DNA of 30,253 bases, taken from a virus. The stretch lies in IMG/VR virus record IMGVR_UViG_3300034104_003105, positions 1 through 30,253 of that record; one strand, 5' to 3'. Positions 8,235 to 16,550 of the stretch are shown here, one piece after another (the stretch's first letter is position 1; each line of letters opens with the position of its first letter). A program made the position numbers and the translations under genes. Below the pieces are notes generated by a model. The model made no database searches and was not told the origin of the DNA. It worked only from the letters and a program-made list of their open reading frames with translations.

Positions 8235-8975
8235 ATGACAGCAAGAAAAAAACCAATACAAAAAGATGATGAAACGTCTCCACAACCACAGTTTTCCAAA
8301 AAAGATTTTATAAATTCTGTAATTAAGAAAAAACAAAAAAATAAATTTTTATCTGAACACCAAGAAGAATATTATAATATTTTAAAAAATAATCAGATTA
8401 CTGTTGCTTCCGGACCTGCCGGTGTTGGTAAATCGTATATTGCAATGAAGGCCGCTGTTGATTTACTTATGGATCCAGATAATTCATATGAAAAAATTAT
8501 TATTGTTAGACCAGCAGTTGAAGCTGAGGAAAAACTTGGTTCACTTCCTGGAAATCTTGAGGAAAAGTTAGATCCTTATATTTTCCCATCTTATTATCTT
8601 TTAAATAAAATAATTGGTAAAGATGCCAGAGAAAAATTAAAAGAAGCTGAAATAATTGAGGTTTTTGCTTTAGCGTATATGAGAGGTATGAATATTGATA
8701 ATTCAATCCTTATTTTTGAGGAAGCACAAAACTCAACACCAAATCAAATGAAACTACTATTGACAAGAATTGGTTTTAATAGTAAATTCTTTATATCTGG
8801 TGATTTAGAACAAACTGATAGATATAAAGACAAAAAACAATCTGGTCTTTACGACGCATTACAAAGATTTAAAAATATTTCAGATATTGGTGTTTATGAT
8901 TTTAGAAATGCTAAAAACGTTCGTAATCCATTAATTAGTAAAATTTTGGCGGAATATGAAGAGAATAGGGATTGA
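8235..8975 (+). CDS. phoH: PhoH-like P-loop ATPase
   Basis: The 246-residue protein has Walker A GPAGVGKS (60-67), Walker B ILIFEEAQN (158-166, with EE instead of the more usual DE), a sensor-like FISGDLEQTD (186-195) and the PhoH-specific RPAVEAEEKLGSLPG (92-106) that matches 'RPxxExGExLGFLPG'. PhoH proteins are ATPases, some with RNA helicase or RNase links, and are very common in marine and freshwater T4-like phages. The phosphate-starvation role known from bacteria is not established for phages. About 45 N-terminal residues precede the core and are Lys-rich. It overlaps the next gene by 20 bases. Confidence 0.93.
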   Translation: MTARKKPIQKDDETSPQPQFSKKDFINSVIKKKQKNKFLSEHQEEYYNILKNNQITVASGPAGVGKSYIAMKAAVDLLMDPDNSYEKIIIVRPAVEAEEKLGSLPGNLEEKLDPYIFPSYYLLNKIIGKDAREKLKEAEIIEVFALAYMRGMNIDNSILIFEEAQNSTPNQMKLLLTRIGFNSKFFISGDLEQTDRYKDKKQSGLYDALQRFKNISDIGVYDFRNAKNVRNPLISKILAEYEENRD

Positions 8976-9633
8976 GCTTAATGGTGTACTTAGAGATACT
9001 ATTGAAAAATTTAAACAAATTTATGAAAAACATCTTATTGATTACAATGATGTTGAGTTAACTGATAAAACTTATGAAATTACTTTTTCTGGGGAAACCG
9101 ATGAGAATAGTAATATTATTGAAAATGTAATCCAACCTAGATTTAAATATGAAATTTTAAGTGACGTTAATTCACTAGAATTGCAAAATCATTTTAGTTT
9201 CCAAAATGAAGAAGAATTATATTCTTTTATGTATGAAGAATATACAATGGAATTATTTGGTCACGCACCGTCAACTGAAATGAATACGTTTAATGTTTTA
9301 AATGAAATATATTACGAATTAAGAGACAATTATGATTTTTTAATTCTATCTGACGAAATTGGTAAATCAAAACCTGCGTCATTATTTTTCTTAGCAAAAT
9401 TTGGTTGTCTTTTAGAAAAAATAATTTTTTATAGTCAAACAACAAAAAATAATATCTGGAATGAGGTAGACATTTTACTTACGGCAAATCCTACCTTACT
9501 ATTAGAAAAACCAGAAGACAAAACTGTAATTAAATTTAACACAAATTACAATAAACAAATTAAATCGGAATACGAAATTAATTCATTGTCTGAGTTTAAT
9601 AAAATTTTAAAAAAAATAGAATCTTATGTTTGA
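8956..9633 (+). CDS. HAD-like protein with degenerate active site (probable pseudoenzyme)
   Basis: The 225-residue protein has the outline of a HAD-fold phosphatase, but the key motif is altered. Motif I, normally hhhDxDG(V/T)(L/I), reads IGIELNGVLRD (4-14): the nucleophile Asp is E7 and the general acid Asp is N9. Motif II fits FLILSDE (128-134, S132), motif III a Lys in GKSKP (136-140), and motif IV an acidic pair near EVDILL (170-175, E170 and D172). The cap region (about 30-110) is acidic and not recognised. With both catalytic aspartates replaced, phosphatase activity is unlikely; binding or regulation is more plausible. It overlaps phoH by 20 bases and the next gene by 8. Confidence 0.6.
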   Translation: MKRIGIELNGVLRDTIEKFKQIYEKHLIDYNDVELTDKTYEITFSGETDENSNIIENVIQPRFKYEILSDVNSLELQNHFSFQNEEELYSFMYEEYTMELFGHAPSTEMNTFNVLNEIYYELRDNYDFLILSDEIGKSKPASLFFLAKFGCLLEKIIFYSQTTKNNIWNEVDILLTANPTLLLEKPEDKTVIKFNTNYNKQIKSEYEINSLSEFNKILKKIESYV

Positions 9634-9880
9634 AGTATGGAATGAAAATTATTATATAGACTTGGACAAGCTAGATGAGTTCACACAATTTATGGGTGAA
9701 TCTGGTGAAACAAATATTCATGTTGTTAAATATGAAACAACAAAATTGTTATTAGATGTTTTATTTAGTGAAGATGGTGAAATTGATGAAAATTTAGGTA
9801 TGAAATCAACTGAACTATCAATACCATTTAAATTAGCATTTAATACATTACTTGTTAAAGGAATAATAAACAAAATATAA
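9626..9880 (+). CDS. Small acidic conserved-type hypothetical protein
   Basis: The 84-residue protein has an acidic N-terminal half (YIDLDKLDEFTQFMGESGET) and a hydrophobic C-terminal end (AFNTLLVKGIINKI). It has no signal peptide and no clear membrane segment. No family is recognised. Its start overlaps the HAD-like gene by 8 bases and it ends 5 bases before the next glycosyltransferase gene, so it is a tight member of this operon. The alternating charged and hydrophobic pattern suggests a small folded cytoplasmic protein, perhaps a partner of a neighbour. Confidence 0.7.
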   Translation: MFEVWNENYYIDLDKLDEFTQFMGESGETNIHVVKYETTKLLLDVLFSEDGEIDENLGMKSTELSIPFKLAFNTLLVKGIINKI

Positions 9881-9885
9881 AAAGT

Positions 9886-10947
9886 ATGAATCAAGAACAA
9901 ATTGCAAAAGTAGAAAAGTCTATTGAGAATATGAAAAATAAAATCAATCGGATTTATTTTTTAGTTCAGGACACAAAAGGAAACGCAAAGGCTTCTGTTA
10001 GTTACATTTACAGAATGGCAATGTCGTTAAAGAAAAACGGATATAATCCAATTATGTTGCACGAAAAACCAGATTATTATGGTGTTGCAAATTGGTTAGG
10101 TGAAGAATATATGAATGATTTAATTCACTTACCTATTGAAGGGTCAAGTCTTGACATTTCACCAGAAGACCTAATCGTTATCCCAGAACTTTATGGTTTT
10201 GTTATGGAACAAATTCAAAAACTACCTTGTGGTAAAGTGGTTCTTTGTCAATCATACGATTACATTTTTGAAACATTACAACCAGGTGAAAGTTGGTCTC
10301 AATTTGGATTTTTAAAATGTATTACAACATCAGAAAAACAAAAAGAATGGATTGAGGCATCTATGAGAAATGTATCTGTTGACATCATTGAACCTTTAAT
10401 TTCTGATAATTTTAAAAAACCAGAACACTTACCAAAAACAATAATTAATATTCATACAAGGGACCACAGAGATACAACAAACACAATTAAAGCTTTTTAC
10501 TCTAGGTTCCCTCAATATAGATGGTTTACGTTTAGAGATTTAAGAGGTCTATCTGAAGAAGATTTTGCTGATAGAATGAAAGAAAGTTTTGCGTCTGTTT
10601 GGGTTGATAATAACTCTGGTTACGGAACATTCCCACTAGAATCAATTAAAATGGGTATTCCAGTAATTGGTGTCGTTCCTAATCTTGTACCAGGTTGGAT
10701 GAATGAAAACAATGGAATTTGGATTAACAATCAAAATATTTTGGTTGACGTTATTGCTGATTTTATTCAAAATTGGTTAGAGGATAATATTAGTTCGGAG
10801 ATTTATACTGAAATGGAAAAAACTGCGGCAGCATTATCTGACCAAGAAAAATTTGATAACGATGTTACATCAACATTTGAAAAAATGATTTCAACAAGAT
10901 TGAAGTCTTTCACAGAACAATTAAATAAACTTGAAACAATTGAATAA
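9886..10947 (+). CDS. Glycosyltransferase, GT-B fold (GT4-like)
   Basis: The 353-residue protein has a GT-B layout. The N-terminal domain begins RIYFLVQDTKGNAKASVSYIYRMAMSL (22-48 region), where a Lys/Gly loop precedes the first helix, and reaches to about residue 175. The C-terminal donor-binding domain begins near KTIINIHTRDHRD and contains GYGTFPLESIKMGIPVIG (245-262), where E252 matches the conserved glutamate before the 'A/K MG(I/V)PVI' strand. That strand order is typical of GT4 and related families. A Cys (C145) in FLKCITTSEKQKEWI is the usual interdomain 'vtSe...' position. Donor and acceptor are unknown. It lies 1 base before another transferase gene (GT-A), so the two probably act in sequence. 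Confidence 0.78.
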   Translation: MNQEQIAKVEKSIENMKNKINRIYFLVQDTKGNAKASVSYIYRMAMSLKKNGYNPIMLHEKPDYYGVANWLGEEYMNDLIHLPIEGSSLDISPEDLIVIPELYGFVMEQIQKLPCGKVVLCQSYDYIFETLQPGESWSQFGFLKCITTSEKQKEWIEASMRNVSVDIIEPLISDNFKKPEHLPKTIINIHTRDHRDTTNTIKAFYSRFPQYRWFTFRDLRGLSEEDFADRMKESFASVWVDNNSGYGTFPLESIKMGIPVIGVVPNLVPGWMNENNGIWINNQNILVDVIADFIQNWLEDNISSEIYTEMEKTAAALSDQEKFDNDVTSTFEKMISTRLKSFTEQLNKLETIE

Positions 10948-10948
10948 T

Positions 10949-11749
10949 ATGGAAAATAAAATATCGGTAATTTTACCAATAAAAAGTGGTAAAAGTAATT
11001 TGTTTGATGAATACTTCGCAAAATGTATTCAGTCAGTTCAAAATCAAAACTCATACGTTGAGGAAGTTGTTATTGTTCACACAGATGAGACTTTGTTAAC
11101 TAATTTTTTAGATAGTTTTGATTTTAGTGGATTATCTGTTAATAGAGTTGTTTGGAACGAAGAACCAAACTTTTCAAACCAGGTTAATAAAGGAGTTTCC
11201 GAAGCTAAAAGTAATTGGGTTTCACTTCTTGAGTTTGATGATGAGTACTCAAAAATTTGGTTTAAAAATGTAGATAAATACATTAAACATTATGATAATG
11301 TTGACGCATTTTTACCAATTGTTGTTGATGTTGATGAGAAAGGAGTTTTTGCTGGTTTTACAAATGAAGCGACATTTGCTGCAAACTTCACAACCGAGAT
11401 TGGGATTCTAACTAATGATGTTTTACAAACTTATCAAAACTTCCAAATTTCTGGTATGGTAATTAAAAAAGACGCATTCTTAAATAATGGTGGTTTTAAA
11501 TCTCACTTTAAATTAACATTTGGTTATGAGTTTTTCCTTCGTATGACAAACTCTTCGGTTAATTTTATGACAATCCCAAAAATTGGTTACAAACATATGA
11601 ATATGAGAGAAGGATCAATCTTCTGGAATTATAAAAATGGTAATGATAGATTGAGTGAAGATGAGGTAAGATTTTGGATTGAGTCAGCTAAGAAAGAATA
11701 TTTATTTACCGCTGATAGAGAAATAAAATATGAACCACAAGAAGTTTAA
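10949..11749 (+). CDS. Glycosyltransferase family 2-like protein
   Basis: I chose the ATG at 10949 (266 residues), just after the previous stop at 10945-10947. A TTG start at 10931 would add six residues inside the previous gene and is less likely. The protein opens with the GT2 strand ISVILPIKSGK, has FDDE (96-99) in the position of the metal-binding DxD after NWVSLLEFDDE, and a later acceptor-side GGFKSHFKLTFGYEFFLRM that corresponds to the usual 'ED' helix, although the acidic pair is not obvious there. It lies at the end of the glycan operon and overlaps the sigma-factor gene by one base (TAATG), which links glycan genes to the late transcription gene. Confidence 0.8.
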   Translation: MENKISVILPIKSGKSNLFDEYFAKCIQSVQNQNSYVEEVVIVHTDETLLTNFLDSFDFSGLSVNRVVWNEEPNFSNQVNKGVSEAKSNWVSLLEFDDEYSKIWFKNVDKYIKHYDNVDAFLPIVVDVDEKGVFAGFTNEATFAANFTTEIGILTNDVLQTYQNFQISGMVIKKDAFLNNGGFKSHFKLTFGYEFFLRMTNSSVNFMTIPKIGYKHMNMREGSIFWNYKNGNDRLSEDEVRFWIESAKKEYLFTADREIKYEPQEV

Positions 11750-12498
11750 TGTTAGAAAATGAAGAACTAACTAACCAAACAAACGAGAAGAAAAAGAAGG
11801 GGCGAAAACCAACAACAAAAAAATATTTTGATGAACCGGAAGAAAATGCTGTAAAACTTTATTTAATATCTGACTCAAGTGAAGATAAAAATAAAATTTA
11901 TAATGAGTTCTTAAGAAGCCCCTTAGATAAAATGATTTCGTCAATTATAAGACGATATAAGTTATACAGAAAGGATATGGATTTTGAAGAAATCCATATG
12001 GATACTCATTCGTTTTTAATGACCAAAATTGATAAGTTTAAACCTTCAAAAGAAAAAAAGGCTTATTCTTATTTTGGTACAATATGTAAGAATTATCTTA
12101 TGGGTCAAATTCAAAAAGACCAAAAAGAAACTAATAGAAAAGTTTCCTATGAAGATATTTCTAGTGACATAGATAATATGCCTAATATGGTATATTACAT
12201 TGACGGTGAAGAAGTAACGACAGAACAAATCATAGTTAAATTTTTAGATGAGTTAAAATTTTCTATGGACGATAAAACAATATCAGAACAAGAACAAAAG
12301 TTAGGTTCCGCCCTTTATGATATTTTTTCAAATTACTCAACAATTTTTCAAGACACAACCAATAATAATAAATTTAACAAGAATATAATTTTATTTGAAT
12401 TAAGGGAGATGACCAATCTTTCAACTAAAGAAATTAGAAACTCACTTAAAAGATATAAAAAAATATATGCCAAAATTATTAACGAAATTAATAGATAA
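11749..12498 (+). CDS. gp55-like late RNA polymerase sigma factor
   Basis: In T4, gp55 binds host RNA polymerase and recognises the single TATAAATA box of late promoters. This 249-residue protein has a sigma-70 region 2-like helical block at about 56-128 (LDKMISSIIRRYKLYRKDMDFEE..., then YSYFGTICKNYLMGQIQKDQKE), the 'YF.t.ikN.l...i.k..k' pattern of gp55-type factors. A second helical part near the C-terminus (ELREMTNLSTKEIRNSLKRYKKIY, about 213-237) looks like a helix-turn-helix. The first 30 residues are a Lys-rich tail. It is longer than T4 gp55 (185 residues). A GATAAATA box lies at its 3' end, before the structural block, which supports the role. Confidence 0.82.
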   Translation: MLENEELTNQTNEKKKKGRKPTTKKYFDEPEENAVKLYLISDSSEDKNKIYNEFLRSPLDKMISSIIRRYKLYRKDMDFEEIHMDTHSFLMTKIDKFKPSKEKKAYSYFGTICKNYLMGQIQKDQKETNRKVSYEDISSDIDNMPNMVYYIDGEEVTTEQIIVKFLDELKFSMDDKTISEQEQKLGSALYDIFSNYSTIFQDTTNNNKFNKNIILFELREMTNLSTKEIRNSLKRYKKIYAKIINEINR

Positions 12499-12501
12499 AT
12501 A
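12494..12501 (+). promoter_or_regulatory. Possible T4-type late promoter box
   Basis: GATAAATA matches T4 TATAAATA at 7 of 8 positions and the NATAAATA form reported for cyanophages. It overlaps the end of the sigma gene and stands 9 bases before the ATG at 12511, the first gene of the putative virion block. An identical spacing is seen at 23436-23443. AT richness makes chance matches common, so this is a candidate only. Confidence 0.4.
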
Positions 12502-12510
12502 TTTATAGTT

Positions 12511-12879
12511 ATGGGCAGACCACCGAAAAAAGAAATTAACTTATCTAAAGAATCAATTTTATCATTGATGCAAGAAATCTATAATGAACTTGTAGAACAA
12601 AGAAACACAGCAATAAGGATTCAAAATAAAATGTTATCAATGATGAAAGAACCAGAAGATATGACTCTAATTGGTCCTGTTATTGAAAAACAACAAAAAA
12701 TAATAAATGACTGTGTTGAGAAAAAATTATCTCTATCAAAACTACAAACTCAGATATGGCAGAAATCTGCTGATAAACAAGAAAATCTAACATTGTCTGA
12801 TTTAGACTTTGATGACGACGTTATGAAATCTTTAATAGATAAAGATATATCAACAACAAATTATAAGTTAAATAAATAA
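12511..12879 (+). CDS. Helical coiled-coil protein of unknown function
   Basis: The 122-residue protein is predominantly helical and charged. Residues 1-10 are basic (MGRPPKKEIN). Residues 13-80 have a heptad-like pattern (ILSLMQEIYNELVEQRNTAI..., then IEKQQKIINDCVEKKLSLSKLQ), and the tail is acidic (LTLSDLDFDDDVMKSLID). No family is recognised with confidence. It sits between the gp55-like sigma gene and the first large putative structural gene, only 1 base from the latter. Speculative options are a gp33-like late co-activator (T4 gp33 is of similar size and its acidic, hydrophobic tail touches the polymerase clamp or sliding clamp) or a small structural chaperone. Neither is proven. Confidence 0.75.
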   Translation: MGRPPKKEINLSKESILSLMQEIYNELVEQRNTAIRIQNKMLSMMKEPEDMTLIGPVIEKQQKIINDCVEKKLSLSKLQTQIWQKSADKQENLTLSDLDFDDDVMKSLIDKDISTTNYKLNK

Positions 12880-12880
12880 T

Positions 12881-14794
12881 ATGGCGGTTCCAGATATAAA
12901 TGATGGTTACAAGTCAATATCCAATAAGATTACAACAAACAAAAAGTATAAAAAACTTAAAGAGGATGTTGATGAGTTAAAGAAAAAAAAGGGTGAGACT
13001 TTTGAAAAAAGTAAAAGTAAGGTGTCCACCACTTTATCTGATGCCCAAAAATTAAAAAAGAAATACCAAAAACAGTTAAAAACTCAACTAGATAATTTAT
13101 TGGAGTTAAAGTTTTTATCAACCGGTTCTGGTAATAGTACAAAACAATATTTAAAAAAAACGTTTGTAAAAGCGATTAAAGAATTGCAACCAAAAATAAT
13201 TGAGTTATTAACCCAAGAAGTTGTAAAAACAGTTGGGTGTTCACAAGACCAAACTTTCAATCAACAAACATTTTACATTAGAGTCAAAGCATTAGATTTA
13301 ACAAATCTTTTAAAAGACGACCCAACAAGTGATACTGGTAAATTATTGTATGAACCAAGCGGTATACAATTTTTTAATTATCCATTTTCAATGAATAGGG
13401 AACTATATGATTTAATCCAAAATATAAATGTACCATTTTCAACTACAGCTGGTTCAGCATATAAAGGAAAGTCTGGACAAGAGTTATTTGATATTACATA
13501 TGTAGAAAGTTATGTTGACATTAATGGTCAAACAATACAAGGAAATTTTTATAAAATTGATTTAAAAAATAGAACAAACAATGTTAACAAAATTGTTGAA
13601 TTTTTAAAAGATTATTATAGTACTATAAAGTTTTTAGATTTTAAAAACTTCTTTGCAAATTTAATGAATTTACTTTCTGGTGCGATATCAATTAAAAGAG
13701 GTGATGGGAAATTAGATTTATCAATTCTTCAAAAAGTTCTTTTAATCATACAAAGGATTTTAGGTTTGTGTTTTGACAAGACAAAAGAAATTGATGTTAC
13801 TGGTAGTGCTAAACTTTCTGAAGGTGATTCAATTGACGAATCTTTTTTTGAATTTACGGAAATTGATTTAAGAATTATTGATCAAACCGTATCCGACATT
13901 AAATTGGGTGTTGTTGAATTTGAGGAATGTGATACTGTAAAACTTCCAGTAAATACAGATGATATATTAACAGCTGTTAATAATTTAAATTTCTTTGGTG
14001 ATGACAATAACAATGCAATTGATGATGCTAGTAATTTAACTGATGCTCTAACAAAAAACCCTGGGTGGTTTCCTTTAGAAATAAACATTGATTTATCTTT
14101 TTTAAAAGAGTTTCCTAAAGCATTACTTGTAACAATACTTTCACCAAAAGTCTTATTACCGTTATTTATTGCTTTAAAATCAATTGGTGATGATATTGAT
14201 AATAAAATAAATTCTTTTTTAGATTTTATGAAAAACTTTAAAACTTTCATCATTCAGTTAACATCAAAAATTACAGCTTTATTTATTAAAATTCTTGTTG
14301 ATATTATTAAAAAAGATATTAAAAATCTTGTAAGTTCAATTATTGCTGATATTGGAAATGAAAAATTAAGATTAAGATTGGAAGTAATAAAATCTCTTAC
14401 TGAGGTTGTTACAACAATACTTAATTTAGTTAGAGATTTTAGGGAATGTAAAAGTATTATAGATGAATTACTCGCATTATTAAAGTTGGCCAGTAAAGGT
14501 TTTGGAAATAAAGTACCATACCCACTATTATTAAGTGCTGAATTATTAGATGGTTATTCATCAACGAGGGCTTTTCTAAATGTAATTGAAGAGTTTGAGA
14601 AGTTAGGTTTACCAACAGGACCAATGCCAGATGGTAGTCCAAATCTAATGTTGGCATCAATTAAAGGAATGATGGATGGTATGGATAAAGAAGAAGCGCA
14701 AAATGGAAATTATCAGATTGCTGTAAAACCAACAGCGGTTTTACCAATAGGAATAACACAAGGATTAACAAGTTATGGAAAAAAAGGAACCTAA
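12881..14794 (+). CDS. Putative virion structural protein (baseplate or tail region)
   Basis: The 637-residue protein begins with a Lys-rich coiled coil (about 10-75), then a mixed domain (80-340), an acidic, loop-rich region (about 340-400) and a long hydrophobic-helical region (about 400-560: FPKALLVTILSPKVLLPLFIALKSI, then FIIQLTSKITALFIKILVDII). The tail ends in a Pro/Gly-rich stretch (GLPTGPMPDGSPNLML, AVKPTAVLPIGITQGL). The hydrophobic region resembles amphipathic helices rather than classical membrane segments. No family is recognised. Position directly upstream of a gp5-like hub gene, in the late block, suggests a baseplate or tail-tube-associated protein, perhaps with a membrane-active helix used during infection. 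It overlaps the next small gene by 20 bases. Confidence 0.68.
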   Translation: MAVPDINDGYKSISNKITTNKKYKKLKEDVDELKKKKGETFEKSKSKVSTTLSDAQKLKKKYQKQLKTQLDNLLELKFLSTGSGNSTKQYLKKTFVKAIKELQPKIIELLTQEVVKTVGCSQDQTFNQQTFYIRVKALDLTNLLKDDPTSDTGKLLYEPSGIQFFNYPFSMNRELYDLIQNINVPFSTTAGSAYKGKSGQELFDITYVESYVDINGQTIQGNFYKIDLKNRTNNVNKIVEFLKDYYSTIKFLDFKNFFANLMNLLSGAISIKRGDGKLDLSILQKVLLIIQRILGLCFDKTKEIDVTGSAKLSEGDSIDESFFEFTEIDLRIIDQTVSDIKLGVVEFEECDTVKLPVNTDDILTAVNNLNFFGDDNNNAIDDASNLTDALTKNPGWFPLEINIDLSFLKEFPKALLVTILSPKVLLPLFIALKSIGDDIDNKINSFLDFMKNFKTFIIQLTSKITALFIKILVDIIKKDIKNLVSSIIADIGNEKLRLRLEVIKSLTEVVTTILNLVRDFRECKSIIDELLALLKLASKGFGNKVPYPLLLSAELLDGYSSTRAFLNVIEEFEKLGLPTGPMPDGSPNLMLASIKGMMDGMDKEEAQNGNYQIAVKPTAVLPIGITQGLTSYGKKGT

Positions 14795-15011
14795 TATAGA
14801 AAAAATTGAATCAACAAAGGTTGTTGAGATTATAAAGGATTATAAATCAAGGTCAAATAAAGACCTTATTATTGTTCTTGAATTTATTAAAAAAGACTTT
14901 GAAGTTACAAAAGAGAATTTAATAAAATTAACAGACCATTTAGATAAACTTGAGGTAACTTATAATACAATATTAAAAGAATATGAATCAAGAGGCTTGG
15001 TTTCAAAATAA
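14775..15011 (+). CDS. Small coiled-coil protein in the baseplate block
   Basis: The 78-residue protein is Lys/Glu-rich and almost entirely helical. Hydrophobic residues recur at heptad spacing from about residue 14 to 72 (VVEIIKDYK..., LIIVLEFIKKDF, LIKLTDHLDKLEVTYNTILKEY). It overlaps the upstream structural gene by 20 bases and the downstream hub gene by 29 bases, so it is embedded between two virion genes in other frames, which argues that it is translated. Possible roles are an assembly chaperone or a small baseplate component; no family is recognised. Confidence 0.62.
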   Translation: MEKKEPNIEKIESTKVVEIIKDYKSRSNKDLIIVLEFIKKDFEVTKENLIKLTDHLDKLEVTYNTILKEYESRGLVSK

Positions 15012-16530
15012 AACGATTTTTCCTGGTTATGTAAAGGATAATAAAGACCCAATGATGTTGGGTAGAGTTCGTGTTGTTCCTTTATTTGAGAGATATAGTG
15101 ATTCGTTACCTGAGAATTGGGATGAAGAAAATGATAAATGGACATCAAAAGACCCTTTTATTTGTTTACCACTTTTACCTTATTATGTAAACCAAGTTCC
15201 AAAAGAAGAAGAATATGTAAACATTTTTTTCTATGATAAAAGAGAAAGATTAGACAATAGTAAATTTTATATTCAAGGTCCAATAACAAGACCACAAAAT
15301 AACTTTAAAGAGTTATATACAAACTCACAAGCAATGCTTGCTAGTGGTGAATATTTTAAACAAGCAAATGAATTAAGAGATAGAAGAACTGGTGTTACAA
15401 AACCAGAAGTATATGGGATTTATCCAGAACCAGGTGATAACGCCATTCTTGGTAGAGGAACTTCAGATGTTATTGTAAGGGATGATTATGTATTGATGAG
15501 GTCTGGAAAATTAAATCCGCTCACATCATCAAGTGCTGATTTTAACATACCACAAAAAAACGATAAAAGGTCATTTGTTCAGGTATCTACTTTTGGTTTA
15601 GAAAAAGTAAGTACCGGATCAACAACTGTAACAACAAGCAAAATAGTCCCAAAACAAGTTAGAAATCTTGTAGAGTGGGAAATTACAAATTTATCAACAA
15701 CTGGCACAACATTTGACGGTAATATTAAATTATATGGATTAAAGGACGCACCAGAAACACAAAGTGATAAAGTTTTTATTTCATCGGATTTATCAAATTT
15801 TATAAACACAAAGTTATATGAGTTAAACTTCACAGGACTTACTGTTGAAGATTCTGTATCGGTAATAAATCAATTTATCCAAGGTGTAAATGGTGGAAAA
15901 ATAAGTGTAAGTGGTTACACTTCATATCCAGCTCAAGATGGGTTAAATTTAGAGAATCAATTTCCATTTTATTTTAGACCGTCAAAAAATAATTCCGTAT
16001 TTTTAGAATCAGCCGACCCAACAAATGTTGTTAGTGAACAAAATTTATTAAAGTTATTTAATAAAATTAAACTTTCACCGGCAAACGCTGTTGGTGGTTA
16101 TTCACTTATTTGGGAACAAAATGTTGTTGGTCAACAACCAACATTTAAAAAAGAAACAGTTGAAGGTTCAATCTATAATCAAACACCGGTAACATATGGT
16201 GCAATAGGTGGTGACTTTTTATATTTTCTTTCACATAAATCAGATGCCATTCCATCAAAAACAAAAATAGATTTACAAGGGACTTTATATGGTATTGACC
16301 AAAATAAATTTACAAAAGAATTGTTAAATCAAACAGACGCAATGGTTAGAGGAGATCAATTAATTGAGCTAATTGACCTTATTGTTAAGTTCTTAGTTTC
16401 ACACGTTCATGCTTTTCCAGGATTACCACCAGTACCAGTTGGTACTGACGGAACGAGTACTGAAGACATACTCCAAAAAATATTAAACGCAAATACTACA
16501 ATTCTAAATCAAAATATTCGTATTAATTGA
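14983..16530 (+). CDS. Baseplate hub protein with gp5-like OB-fold domain
   Basis: The 515-residue protein begins with a region matching the N-terminal OB domain of T4 gp5: WFQNKTIFPGYVKDNKDP then MMLGRVRVVPLF (6-35), like the 'v..r.DP..LGRVRVrv.g' signature, followed by W and P residues and a VNIFFYDKRERLDNSKFYIQGPI strand set (to about 105). Residues 105-440 are mostly beta-rich and Gly/Ser/Thr-rich with no recognised lysozyme motif. The end contains LIELIDLIVKFLVSHVHAFPG, a helical stretch seen near the end of several phage hub proteins. It probably forms the central hub or spike base of the baseplate. Unlike T4 gp5, no lysozyme domain is visible, so cell-wall cutting must lie elsewhere. 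Confidence 0.75.
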   Translation: MNQEAWFQNKTIFPGYVKDNKDPMMLGRVRVVPLFERYSDSLPENWDEENDKWTSKDPFICLPLLPYYVNQVPKEEEYVNIFFYDKRERLDNSKFYIQGPITRPQNNFKELYTNSQAMLASGEYFKQANELRDRRTGVTKPEVYGIYPEPGDNAILGRGTSDVIVRDDYVLMRSGKLNPLTSSSADFNIPQKNDKRSFVQVSTFGLEKVSTGSTTVTTSKIVPKQVRNLVEWEITNLSTTGTTFDGNIKLYGLKDAPETQSDKVFISSDLSNFINTKLYELNFTGLTVEDSVSVINQFIQGVNGGKISVSGYTSYPAQDGLNLENQFPFYFRPSKNNSVFLESADPTNVVSEQNLLKLFNKIKLSPANAVGGYSLIWEQNVVGQQPTFKKETVEGSIYNQTPVTYGAIGGDFLYFLSHKSDAIPSKTKIDLQGTLYGIDQNKFTKELLNQTDAMVRGDQLIELIDLIVKFLVSHVHAFPGLPPVPVGTDGTSTEDILQKILNANTTILNQNIRIN

Positions 16531-16550
16531 TATTTATTATAAAAAAGTAA

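Noticed and set aside
10931-10948. TTG start at 10931 for the GT2-like gene
   Set aside because: The ATG at 10949 directly follows the previous stop and begins right before the conserved first strand; the extra six residues lie in the upstream gene.
13882-14253. 123-residue minus-strand frame inside the 637-residue structural gene
   Set aside because: It is antisense to a well-supported long gene and has no family resemblance; it is a shadow frame.
12881-14794. Tape measure protein for the 637-residue gene
   Set aside because: It is short for a tape measure protein, lacks an extended helical repeat pattern, and T4-type tape measure genes lie elsewhere; the position next to the hub favours a baseplate role.
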